DNA from: Nocardioides eburneiflavus
GTDB lineage: Bacteria > Actinomycetota > Actinomycetes > Propionibacteriales > Nocardioidaceae
Length of the DNA: 64,000 nucleotides
Direction: 5' to 3'
Assembly: GCF_004785795.1 (NCBI RefSeq)
Contig: NZ_SRRO01000001.1
Coordinates: forward strand, 1,426,001 to 1,490,000
The position numbers were made by a program, and so were the translations under genes. Positions 51,984 through 64,000 of the stretch are shown piece by piece; position 1 is the first letter of the stretch; the number at the start of each line of letters is the position of its first letter. The notes beneath the pieces were generated by a model. That model was given only the letters and a program-made list of their open reading frames with translations, had not been told where the DNA came from and made no database searches.

Positions 51984-52277
51984 GTGAACATCTATGCCTT
52001 CGAGAGCACGACGTGGTTCGTCGTGCTCGTGGTGCTGCTCGCGGTCAAGGGGTTCGCGTTCGTCAACTCGCTCACCTACTCGGCCGAGGCGTACGAAGCC
52101 GCCGGCAAGCTGACCAAGCAGGCGTGGTGCGCGATCACCGGCCTCGGCTTCGCCGCGCAGCTGCTGCTGATCGGCTCGTCCCCGCTGGGGCTCATCCACC
52201 TGGTCTTCACCATCGCCTCGCTCGTCTACATCGCAGACGTACGCCCCGCGCTCGCCGAGGTGACCTCGCCCCGCTGA
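51984..52277 (+). CDS. DUF2516 membrane protein
   Basis: 97-residue membrane protein with three hydrophobic segments (TTWFVVLVVLLAVKGFAFV, AITGLGFAAQLLLIG, LIHLVFTIASLVYIADVRP). It matches DUF2516, the gene that follows hbhA in Mycobacterium (Rv0476). Function unknown. GTG start. Its last 52 bp overlap the convergent TetR-like gene. Confidence 0.85.
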   Translation: MNIYAFESTTWFVVLVVLLAVKGFAFVNSLTYSAEAYEAAGKLTKQAWCAITGLGFAAQLLLIGSSPLGLIHLVFTIASLVYIADVRPALAEVTSPR

Positions 52278-52867
52278 CCGGCGCAGGACGCACGCAGCCC
52301 GCGGACCGTCGCGAGCACCAGGTCCACGTCCTGCTCCAGAGGAGCCTGGCCCAGGCCGGGCCCGCCGCCGAGCAGCTCGGCAACCAGGTCGCGCTCGGCG
52401 GCCAGGACCGCAGCCACGGACGAAGCGATCTCCTCGTCCCATCGACCTGCCTCGACGACGGTGAGCCAGACGCCGTCGAAGACCTTCTCGAGCCACGTGG
52501 CCGGAAGCAGCGCGAGCGCCGCCCGCGGCAGCACACCATCGGGGAGCCCGACCGTCGGCAGGGCGCTCGTCTCGTCGAGGGCTGGCCACCACAACCTCCT
52601 GCGCGCGACGTAGCCGCGCTCACGCAGCCACCGCTCTCCGTAGCGCTGCGCGATCGCGGCGCGCATCTCGTGGACCGACGGGAACCACGCGGCAATTGCC
52701 GGCGGAGTCACGTTGCCCGCCTTCGCCATCTTGCGCAGCGTGAGGGCCGACCAGCCCCCCTGTGCCAGGAGTGGGATGGCGAGGTCTGTGGCCAGGTCCG
52801 CCTTGGCGGGGCTGGTGCGCGAGAACATCGGGCCCGTGGTGGGGATGAAGCGCCGGTCGTGGTCCAC
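52226..52867 (-). CDS. TetR-like regulator
   Basis: 213-residue protein with an N-terminal helix-turn-helix (GGWSALTLRKMAKAGNVTPP, then AIAAWFPSVHEMRAAI), as in TetR proteins, and an all-helical ligand domain lacking close landmarks. A perfect 10-bp inverted repeat lies 70 bp upstream. The last 17 codons overlap DUF2516 on the other strand. Target genes and ligand unknown. Confidence 0.75.
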   Translation of the reverse strand: MDHDRRFIPTTGPMFSRTSPAKADLATDLAIPLLAQGGWSALTLRKMAKAGNVTPPAIAAWFPSVHEMRAAIAQRYGERWLRERGYVARRRLWWPALDETSALPTVGLPDGVLPRAALALLPATWLEKVFDGVWLTVVEAGRWDEEIASSVAAVLAAERDLVAELLGGGPGLGQAPLEQDVDLVLATVRGLRASCAGQRGEVTSASAGRTSAM

Positions 52868-52936
52868 GGGTTCAGGAGATCAGAAGCACCGCGGTCCTGC
52901 TGGGCTCATCCACAGGGGGTGGCCGCCTCCCCGGCA

Positions 52937-52962
52937 AGAGTGAATTCACGTAAATTCACTCT
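52937..52962. promoter_or_regulatory. Perfect operator-like inverted repeat
   Basis: AGAGTGAATT-CACGTA-AATTCACTCT, 10 perfect pairs in an AT-rich patch of GC-rich DNA. It sits upstream of the TetR-like gene and at the 3' end of rmlCD. Typical TetR autorepressor site. Confidence 0.65.
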
Positions 52963-52986
52963 CCGCTCGGGGACGTGCGCAGCGGG

Positions 52987-57322
<4,336 letters not shown>

Positions 57323-57383
57323 GCGCACATGGTGCCAAACGGGGCCGACCGGCGGGCCCGAACGGCTGTGACGCCGGACGCCC

Positions 57384-57389
57384 TAGGGT
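57384..57389 (+). promoter_or_regulatory. -10 box of rmlA
   Basis: TAGGGT ends 6 nt before the rmlA ATG. Confidence 0.45.
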
Positions 57390-57395
57390 GCATCC

Positions 57396-58262
57396 ATGCG
57401 CGGAATCATCCTGGCCGGTGGCACCGGCTCCCGACTGCACCCGATCACGCAGGGCATCAGCAAGCAGCTGGTCCCGGTGTACGACAAGCCGATGATCTAC
57501 TACCCGCTCTCCACGCTGATGCTCGCGGGCATCCGGGACGTCCTGATCATCACCACCCCGCACGAGGCCGACGGGTTCCACCGGCTGCTCGGCGACGGCT
57601 CGCAGTTCGGCATCGACATCACCTTCGCGGTCCAGCCCTCGCCCGACGGGCTGGCGCAGGCGTTCATCATCGGCGCCGACCACATCGGCGACCAGCGCTC
57701 GGCGCTCGTCCTCGGCGACAACATCTTCTACGGTTCCGGCCTCGGCCAGCAGCTGCTGCGGTTCTCCGAGCTCGACGGTGCCGCCGTCTTCGGCTACCAC
57801 GTCGCCGACCCCCGTGCGTACGGCGTCGTGGAGTTCGACGACCAGGGCCGCGCGCTGTCGCTGGAGGAGAAGCCGGAGCATCCCAAGAGCGACTTCGCCG
57901 TGCCGGGGCTCTACTTCTACGACAACGACGTGGTGCAGTACGCCTCCGAGCTCCAGCCGTCCGCGCGCGGTGAGCTCGAGATCACCGACCTCAACCGCCG
58001 CTACCTCGAGGGGGGTCGCCTCCACGTCGAGGTCCTGCCGCGCGGCACCGCCTGGCTCGACACCGGCACCTTCGACTCGCTCAACGACGCGTCCAACTTC
58101 GTGCGCACCATCGAGGGCCGCCAGGGCTTCAAGGTCGGCGCGCCGGAGGAGGTCGCCTGGCGGATGGGTTGGATGAGCGACGACGAGCTCGTGGAGCGGG
58201 CCGAGCCGCTGCGCAAGAGCGGCTACGGCGAGTACCTGATCGGGCTGCTCCAGCACGGCTAG
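57396..58262 (+). CDS. rmlA: Glucose-1-phosphate thymidylyltransferase
   Basis: 288-residue nucleotidyltransferase. Signature [11 protein letters not shown] (residues about 7-17), [39 protein letters not shown]. It makes dTDP-glucose, the first step to dTDP-rhamnose. It converges on the SDR gene with a 4-nt overlap. The start is supported by a leaderless -10 box. Confidence 0.96.
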   Translation: MRGIILAGGTGSRLHPITQGISKQLVPVYDKPMIYYPLSTLMLAGIRDVLIITTPHEADGFHRLLGDGSQFGIDITFAVQPSPDGLAQAFIIGADHIGDQRSALVLGDNIFYGSGLGQQLLRFSELDGAAVFGYHVADPRAYGVVEFDDQGRALSLEEKPEHPKSDFAVPGLYFYDNDVVQYASELQPSARGELEITDLNRRYLEGGRLHVEVLPRGTAWLDTGTFDSLNDASNFVRTIEGRQGFKVGAPEEVAWRMGWMSDDELVERAEPLRKSGYGEYLIGLLQHG

Positions 58263-59191
58263 AGGTCCGCGGCCACCATCCGCCGCACGATCTCGGCGAA
58301 GTCGACGGTCGGCGCCCACCCCAGCTCCTCACGCGCGCGGGTCGCGTCGCCGACCAGCTCGGTCGGGTCGGCGGGGCGGAAGAACGCCGCGTCCTGGCGC
58401 ACGAGCCCCTCCCAGTCGACGATCCCGGCCGCGGCGAACGCGGCCGCCACGAAGTCGCGCACCGAGTGGGCGGCCCCGGTGGCCACGACGTAGTCGCCCG
58501 GCTCGTCGGCTCGCGCGGCGCGGACCATCGCGTCGACGTAGTCGGGGGCCCACCCCCAGTCGCGGCGGGCGTCGAGGTTGCCGAGGACCAGCTCGTCGGC
58601 GTCGCCGCGCGCGATCGCCGCCACGCCACTGGTGATCTTGCGGGTCACGAACCGCGGGTGCCGGCGCGGGGACTCGTGGTTGTAGAGGACCATGCTCGAC
58701 GCGTGCAGGTCGCGCTGGCGGAAGACGCGCGCGGACAGGTGGGCGAACGCCTTCGCCGCGCCGTACGGGTTCACCGGCGCGATAGGGGTCACCTCGTCCT
58801 GTGGGGCCTCCTGCGCCTCGCCGAAGATCTCCGCGCTCGAGGCCTGCACGAGGCGTACGCCCCCGAGCCGTCGCGCCGACTCCATCAGCGCGACGGCTGC
58901 GTGGCCGTTGACGAGGGAGGTGCGGTCGGGCTCGTCCCAGGACTGGGCGACCGAGCTGATCGCGGCGAGGTTGTAGACCTCCTGCGGCGTGATCTCGGTG
59001 AGGAGTCGCCGGATGGTCTCGACGTCGGCGAGGTCACCGGTGTGCAGCACGACCTCGGCTGGGCAGTGCTCGGGGTGGCCGTCGGCCTCCAGCACGAGGG
59101 CGTGGACCTCCAGCCCCTCGCCCACCAGGCGCTCGGCGAGGTAGGTGCCGTCCTGTCCGCCGATGCCGGTGATGAACGCGGCTGCGGTCAC
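58259..59191 (-). CDS. GDP-mannose dehydratase-like SDR (possible GDP-deoxyhexose reductase)
   Basis: 310-residue extended SDR. NAD motif [42 protein letters not shown] (YxxxK) and [17 protein letters not shown] are close to GDP-mannose 4,6-dehydratase, but it is shorter and more diverged than the gene upstream. Having two side by side (ATG overlapping the stop) suggests one is the dehydratase and this one acts on the product, for example as a 4-keto reductase giving GDP-rhamnose or GDP-talose. The activity is inference. Confidence 0.8.
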   Translation of the reverse strand: MTAAAFITGIGGQDGTYLAERLVGEGLEVHALVLEADGHPEHCPAEVVLHTGDLADVETIRRLLTEITPQEVYNLAAISSVAQSWDEPDRTSLVNGHAAVALMESARRLGGVRLVQASSAEIFGEAQEAPQDEVTPIAPVNPYGAAKAFAHLSARVFRQRDLHASSMVLYNHESPRRHPRFVTRKITSGVAAIARGDADELVLGNLDARRDWGWAPDYVDAMVRAARADEPGDYVVATGAAHSVRDFVAAAFAAAGIVDWEGLVRQDAAFFRPADPTELVGDATRAREELGWAPTVDFAEIVRRMVAADL

Positions 59192-60168
59192 CAGCCCGCC
59201 TTGGCGGCGGCGATGTCGGCGTCGACCATCATCGCGACCAGCTCGGCGAAGGAGACGGTCGGCTTCCAGCCGAGCTTGTCGCGCGCCTTCGACGCGTCAC
59301 CGATGAGCAGCTCGACCTCGGCCGGGCGCATGAAGCGCGGGTCCTGCGTGACGTGCCGGCCCCAGTCGTCGATGCCGACGTGGGCGAAGGCGAGGTCGAG
59401 GAAGTCGCGGATCGACCAGGTCTCGCCGGTGGCGATCACGTAGTCGTCGGCCTCGTCCTGCTGGAGCATGCGCCACATCGCCTCGACGTAGTCGCCGGCG
59501 TAGCCCCAGTCGCGCCGCGCGTCGAGGTTGCCGAGCGCCATCGAGTCCTGCCGGCCCAGGTGGATGCGGGCGACGGCCTGGCTGATCTTGCGGGTGACGA
59601 ACTCCGGCCCACGGCGCGGCGACTCGTGGTTGAACAGGATGCCCGACGAGGCGTGCATACCGTAGGACTCGCGGTAGTTGATCGTCATGTAGTGGCCGTA
59701 GACCTTGCTCACGCCGTACGGCGAGCGCGGCCACAGCAGGGTGCTCTCCGACTGCGGCACCTCCTGCACCTTGCCGAACATCTCCGAGCTCGACGCCTGG
59801 TAGAAGCGGATCGCACCCGGGTCGTCGCCCGCGTGGAGGCGTACGGCCTCGAGCATGTTGAGCACGCCCATGCCGGTCACGTCGCTGGTGACGAACGCGT
59901 TCTCCCAGGAGTAGGCGACGAACGAGATGGCGCCGAGGTTGTAGACCTCGTCGGGGTCGGAGTCGCGCATCGCCCGCATCAGGCTGGAGAGGTCGGTCAG
60001 GTCGCCGTTGTGCAGCTGCACGTCGGGGACGAGCGTCGACACCAGCTCGCGGCGTGGGTTGTTCTGGCCGCGGATCAGACCGTGGACGCCGTACCCCTTC
60101 TCGAGCAGCAGCTCGGCGAGGTAGAGGCCGTCCTGGCCGGTGATCCCGGTGATGAGTGCGCTGGGCAT
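59188..60168 (-). CDS. gmd: GDP-mannose 4,6-dehydratase
   Basis: 326-residue [62 protein letters not shown] (catalytic Tyr/Lys), [16 protein letters not shown]. Converts GDP-mannose to GDP-4-keto-6-deoxymannose. The start is ATG 60168 (homology begins SALITG, and CAGACT stands 7 nt upstream). First gene of the pair with the second SDR. Confidence 0.92.
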   Translation of the reverse strand: MPSALITGITGQDGLYLAELLLEKGYGVHGLIRGQNNPRRELVSTLVPDVQLHNGDLTDLSSLMRAMRDSDPDEVYNLGAISFVAYSWENAFVTSDVTGMGVLNMLEAVRLHAGDDPGAIRFYQASSSEMFGKVQEVPQSESTLLWPRSPYGVSKVYGHYMTINYRESYGMHASSGILFNHESPRRGPEFVTRKISQAVARIHLGRQDSMALGNLDARRDWGYAGDYVEAMWRMLQQDEADDYVIATGETWSIRDFLDLAFAHVGIDDWGRHVTQDPRFMRPAEVELLIGDASKARDKLGWKPTVSFAELVAMMVDADIAAAKAGW

Positions 60169-60175
60169 GCGGCCC

Positions 60176-60181
60176 AGTCTG
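60176..60181 (-). promoter_or_regulatory. -10-like box of gmd
   Basis: CAGACT on the minus strand, 7 nt before the gmd ATG. Confidence 0.35.
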
Positions 60182-60198
60182 TCAGGGCGGCGCATCGT

Positions 60199-60204
60199 TA
60201 GGGT
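60199..60204 (+). promoter_or_regulatory. -10 box of galE
   Basis: TAGGGT ends 7 nt before the galE ATG. Confidence 0.45.
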
Positions 60205-60211
60205 GTGGCTC

Positions 60212-61220
<1,009 letters not shown>

Positions 61221-61225
<5 letters not shown>

Positions 61226-61305
61226 CGAACGTAGGCAGTTGGGCGCTGCTGGCTGCGTCCGTACGCTCGGCGTGCTCTGATCCGCCTCGAACTGCCTTCG
61301 TTGGT
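61221..61305. repeat. Left repeat of the DUF559 locus (R1 plus R2)
   Basis: R1 (61221-61242) contains AACGTAGGCAGTTGG; R2 (61290-61305) is AACTGCCTTCGTTGGT, facing it with 12 of 13 core pairs. R1 is also a 21/22 inverted match of R3 beyond the gene. CCTGTGGAT follows at 61308. Confidence 0.7.
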
Positions 61306-61357
61306 GGCCTGTGGATCACGGGATGCGACGGCCCGGCGGCTGGGACAGGCTGGCGGG

Positions 61358-62033
61358 ATGACACCGTCGTACGTCATCGGCATCTTCGGCGGTGTCGCAC
61401 GCTGGAGCGAGATCGGCTGCCTGGTCACGCGCGCGCAGGTCGACGCCGAGCTTGCTGCGGGGACCATCACCAGGCTGCGTCGGGGCACGTACGCGCTGGG
61501 CGACCTGGCCGAGGTCAGGTCCGTCGCCCAGTCCCACGCGGCGACCGTCTCCCACCTGAGCGCCGCCATCGACCACGGCTGGAAGGTCAAGTGGCCGCCC
61601 GAGGGCCGTGACCCCGAGCCAGCTGTTGGCCGCGGCGGAGGCCAGCCCGCGGACGGGGCGGGCCAAGGCACTGCGGGTCGTACGAGCGGCTGACGGTCGA
61701 GCGGCCAACCCCTTCGAGTCGTGTGCCCGCGCGATCGCGGCCGACGTGCGTGGTCTGCGCGTGGAGCCACAGGTGTGGCTCCAGGGCGTAGGTCGGGTGG
61801 ACCTCTGCGACATCTCGCTGGGGATCGTGGTCGAGTGCGAGTCGTACGAGTTCCACAGCGACGCGAAGTCGCTCGAGAAGGACGTGAGGCGCTACACCGC
61901 CTGTGCGCGGCGTGGCCTGGTGGTCGTGAGGTTCACCTGGAAGGAGGTCATGCTCGATCCGGACTACTGTCGACAGGCCCTCCAGGACGTCGTCGACCTC
62001 CGACTCCAGCAGGCAGTTCGACGGACGTGGTGA
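61358..62033 (+). pseudogene. AbiEi/DUF559 gene with internal deletion and frameshift
   Basis: The first frame (61358 to about 61600) encodes an AbiEi-like N-terminus (SEIGCLVTRAQVDAELAAGT, ITRLRRGTYALGD). The text then jumps to another frame at about 61603 (VTPSQLLAAAEASPRTGRAK) and finishes the DUF559 domain with VGRVDLCDISLGIVVECESY and VRFTWKEVM. About 80-100 residues of the usual middle are missing, so a deletion with frameshift is the simplest reading. The catalytic Asp/Glu of the nuclease part remain. A separate short protein from ATG 61608 could still be made. It lies within inverted repeats R1/R3. Confidence 0.7.
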
Positions 62034-62065
62034 TCCGTCCAGGCTCAGCTCGGGGGAGCGGCGGG

Positions 62066-62087
62066 CCAACTGCCTACGTTGGTCAGC
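62066..62087. repeat. Right repeat R3 of the DUF559 locus
   Basis: CCAACTGCCTACGTTGGTCA and two further bases; inverted match of R1 at 21 of 22 positions, 867 bp outer to outer. It covers the stop codon of the DHPS-like gene. Confidence 0.7.
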
Positions 62088-62985
62088 GGACCTCCAGCTC
62101 CTCGAGCCCGCGGAGCACGGAGCGCAGGTGCGCCACCTCGTGCGTCCGGACCAGGTGGGTGCCGCCGAGGGTGGCGAAGACGGCGTAGAACCCTTCCGCC
62201 TTGCGGAACTCGTCGCCGAAGATGTCGAAGCTGTGGGGGACGGCGTTGCAGACGGGTACGCCGAGCGGCCGCAGTCGGAAGGTCTGCGAGAGGACGCGCA
62301 CCTGGTGGCGCGCGCGGGTCATCGGGTCGACGAGGTTGCCGTAGTAGAAGCCCATCCCGGGATCGACGACGATCTTGTCGACCCCGAGCGAGCGGGCGTG
62401 GGCGATGCGTGGCGCGAAGTGGTCGAGCAGGACCGGCATCGGGTCGGCGTCGGGCGGGACGTCGGCGATCTCGCGCACGTTGGACGTCACCCCGAAGCAC
62501 ATCACCACGGCCGCGTCGTACTCGGCGGCGAGCGCGAGCATCTCCTCCTCGTGCAGGCGGCCCGTCATGTTGAGGACCCGTGCGCCGGCGTCGAGGCAGG
62601 CGCGCACCACCTCCGGCTCGTACGTCTCGACGGACACCACGGCCTCCGCCGCAAGCTGCTTCACCGCGGGCACCAGCGTCGCGACCTGGTCGTCGGCGGC
62701 GACCCGGGCGGCGCGGGCGTTGCTCGACTCCGCGCCGAGGTCGATGAGGGCGGCACCCTGGGCTGCCTGGATCCGCCCCATGCGTACGGCGTCGGCCGGA
62801 CTGGTCGCGACGCTCTCGCGGTAGGTCGAGTCGCGGGAGAGGTTGATGCAGCCCATCAGGGCCACCGGTCCGTCGCCGATGGTGACCGGCCCACGGGGCC
62901 CGTCGAGCACCACGGGCTCGACCGGTGCCGCGAGGTCGTCCGCGTACGCCTGGTGGAGGGCGGCGAGGTCCGCAAGGGTGATCAC
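62083..62985 (-). CDS. Dihydropteroate-synthase-like protein
   Basis: 300-residue TIM-barrel protein of the pterin-binding family. It has MGCINLSRDSTYRESVATSP in place of the canonical MGVLNVTPDSFSDGG, then GAALIDLGAESSNARAA, VSVETYEPEVVRACLDAGAR and VDPGMGFYYG. The changes in the first loop and the added N-terminal 35 residues set it apart from true FolP, so a related pterin or one-carbon function is likely, perhaps with the divergent RibD-C reductase. GTG start, with TACGCT 7 nt upstream on the minus strand. Confidence 0.8.
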   Translation of the reverse strand: MITLADLAALHQAYADDLAAPVEPVVLDGPRGPVTIGDGPVALMGCINLSRDSTYRESVATSPADAVRMGRIQAAQGAALIDLGAESSNARAARVAADDQVATLVPAVKQLAAEAVVSVETYEPEVVRACLDAGARVLNMTGRLHEEEMLALAAEYDAAVVMCFGVTSNVREIADVPPDADPMPVLLDHFAPRIAHARSLGVDKIVVDPGMGFYYGNLVDPMTRARHQVRVLSQTFRLRPLGVPVCNAVPHSFDIFGDEFRKAEGFYAVFATLGGTHLVRTHEVAHLRSVLRGLEELEVR

Positions 62986-62992
62986 GTTCGCC

Positions 62993-62998
62993 AGCGTA
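62993..62998 (-). promoter_or_regulatory. -10 box of the DHPS-like gene
   Basis: TACGCT on the minus strand ends 7 nt before the GTG at 62985. Confidence 0.4.
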
Positions 62999-63016
62999 AG
63001 GGGCAGGATGAAGGGC

Positions 63017-63691
63017 GTGAGCGACCTCGAGCTGCAGCGCCTGGCCGACCTGTCCGACGACGAGCTGGCGGCGGCGTACACGCCGGAGCGCGAGCCGTGG
63101 CTGCGGGTCAACTTCGTCAGCACGGTGGACGGGGCAGCGCAGGGTTCGGACGGGGTGAGCAAGAGCATCAACAACGACGCCGACAAGCGGGTCTTCGACG
63201 CCCTGCGGCGGCGGGCGCACTGCCTCGTGGTGGGCGCCGGGACGCTGCGCGACGAGGGCTACGACGTGCCGCCGATCCCGTTGGTCGTCGTCACCAGGTC
63301 CGCCGACGTCCCGCCCACGCTGCGCGGGGCTCCCCGCGGGCGGATCCTGATGGCGACGGTGGCGTCCTCCGACGGGCTGACCGCCGCGCGCGAGGCGCTC
63401 GGCGAGGACAACGTCATGGCGCTCGGTGAGGACGAGATCGACCTCGTCGCCCTCAAGTCCGCCCTGGTCGAGCGTGGGTGGACCGAGCAGCTGTGCGAGG
63501 GCGGGCCGTCGCTCTTCGCCGACCTGCTGGCGGCCGGGGTCGTCGACGAGCTGTGCTGGACGATCGTGCCGGCCCTCACCGGTGGCGACGCCGTACGCAT
63601 CGCCACCGGCGCGGAGGTCGAGGTCGCGCTGCGTCCCGCCCTGCTGCTGGAGCAGGACGGGACGCTGCTGGGGCGCTGGCTGGTGGAGTGA
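63017..63691 (+). CDS. RibD C-terminal (pyrimidine reductase) family protein
   Basis: 224 residues with the DHFR-like RibD-C fold: WLRVNFVSTVDGAAQGSDGVS (substrate loop), ADKRVFDALRRRAHCLVVGAGT and LCEGGPSLFADLLAAGVVDE. Relatives reduce the ribosyl side chain in riboflavin synthesis or act on folate-like substrates with NADPH. It has no RibD deaminase domain. The GTG is chosen (CAGGAT lies 7 nt before it); ATG 63008 is in frame and possible. Divergent from the DHPS-like gene by 31 nt. Confidence 0.82.
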   Translation: MSDLELQRLADLSDDELAAAYTPEREPWLRVNFVSTVDGAAQGSDGVSKSINNDADKRVFDALRRRAHCLVVGAGTLRDEGYDVPPIPLVVVTRSADVPPTLRGAPRGRILMATVASSDGLTAAREALGEDNVMALGEDEIDLVALKSALVERGWTEQLCEGGPSLFADLLAAGVVDELCWTIVPALTGGDAVRIATGAEVEVALRPALLLEQDGTLLGRWLVE

Positions 63692-63718
63692 CGCCCGCCC
63701 TCGTTGCTCGCATGAGAG

Positions 63719-63743
63719 GCTGCCCAGCAGGGCTGGGTGCAGC
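63719..63743 (+). terminator. Hairpin after the RibD-C gene
   Basis: GCTGC-CCAGC-AGG-GCTGG-GT-GCAGC, 10 pairs with a 2-nt bulge, 27 nt after the stop. Confidence 0.5.
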
Positions 63744-63778
63744 GACACGAGCTGCACGGTGGCGAGATCGGGGTGGTG

Positions 63779-64000
63779 ATGACGAGGGACCGACTCCCCC
63801 GAGTCCGACTCAGGGACGTGGCCGAACGTGCCGGGGTGTCCACGACGACGGTCTCGTTCGTCCTCAACGAGCGCCCAGGCACCGGCATCTCGGTCGACAC
63901 CCGCGATCGCGTCCTGCGCGCCGCGCGGGAGATGGGCTACCGCCCCAACGCAGCGGCCCGCAGCCTGCGAACGCAGGTCACGAACACGATCGGGTTGATC
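63779..64000 (+). CDS. LacI-family regulator, N-terminal part (cut by the window)
   Basis: The first 74 residues of a LacI-type regulator: helix-turn-helix LRDVAERAGVSTTTVSFVLN, hinge helix YRPNAAARSLRTQ, then TNTIGLI at the start of the sugar-binding domain. The gene runs past the end of the window, so length and ligand are unknown. A GTG directly before the ATG is another start. Confidence 0.9.
   Translation, partial: MTRDRLPRVRLRDVAERAGVSTTTVSFVLNERPGTGISVDTRDRVLRAAREMGYRPNAAARSLRTQVTNTIGLI

Overview
The window is GC-rich chromosomal DNA from an actinomycete, most likely Nocardioides or a close relative. This rests on gene content and layout, not on a database match. It carries mycothiol synthase (MshD), the nitrogen regulator GlnR, a mycobacterial-type MutT1 and an HTH/HbhA/DUF2516 trio in the order known from Mycobacterium (Rv0474-Rv0476). 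It also has a sulfurtransferase/DUF1416 pair and many apparently leaderless genes with a TAnnnT box 6-7 nt before the start. No rRNA, CRISPR array, insertion sequence or prophage was seen. One tRNA (Lys, TTT) is present.

Layout. 0-6.5 kb: zincin-like protein, anti-sigma-type ATPase, type II NADH dehydrogenase, PAP2 membrane enzyme, quinone reductase, gamma carbonic anhydrase, tRNA-Lys. 6.5-17.5 kb: secreted DUF4082/beta-helix protein; a divergent GntR regulator and D-tartrate dehydratase with two identical palindromic operators; a Ser/Thr kinase with a lipoprotein partner; CutC; an M81 peptidase; cold-shock protein; MutT1. 17.5-27 kb: a phosphate block (pstSCAB behind a PHO box, a DUF47-Pit pair behind a second candidate PHO box, ppk) interrupted by a DUF559 nuclease-like gene bracketed by four palindromes. 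27-31 kb: DsrE, nitrobindin-like, Fur, YgfZ, MshD, GlnR, MoaD/ThiS genes. 31-36 kb: large secreted repeat protein, thioredoxin-like protein, then a sulfur operon (cysteine-containing leader peptide, DUF4395, sulfurtransferase, DUF1416).

36-50.6 kb: PAS histidine kinase; a tiny exported peptide next to a TPR-type HTH regulator; sulfate activation genes (cysDN, and cysC with an LMW phosphatase and TauE); GH16 lipoprotein, DUF2157 protein, Dtd, BKACE enzyme, asparaginase. 50.6-53 kb: HbhA cluster and a TetR-like regulator with a perfect operator. 53-61 kb: nucleotide-sugar genes (rmlCD fusion, rmlB, DUF4012 protein, rmlA, two GDP-mannose-dehydratase-like SDRs, galE) for dTDP-rhamnose, GDP-deoxyhexose and UDP-galactose. 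61-64 kb: a decayed DUF559 gene inside inverted repeats, a dihydropteroate-synthase-like gene divergent from a RibD-C reductase, and the start of a LacI regulator that runs off the window.

The strongest leads are: the peptide/TPR-regulator pair with shared TTGCCAG sites; two DUF559 genes each framed by palindromic or inverted repeats; the leader peptide and hairpins before the sulfurtransferase operon; and a dispersed palindromic repeat lying in frame inside cysN and cysC.
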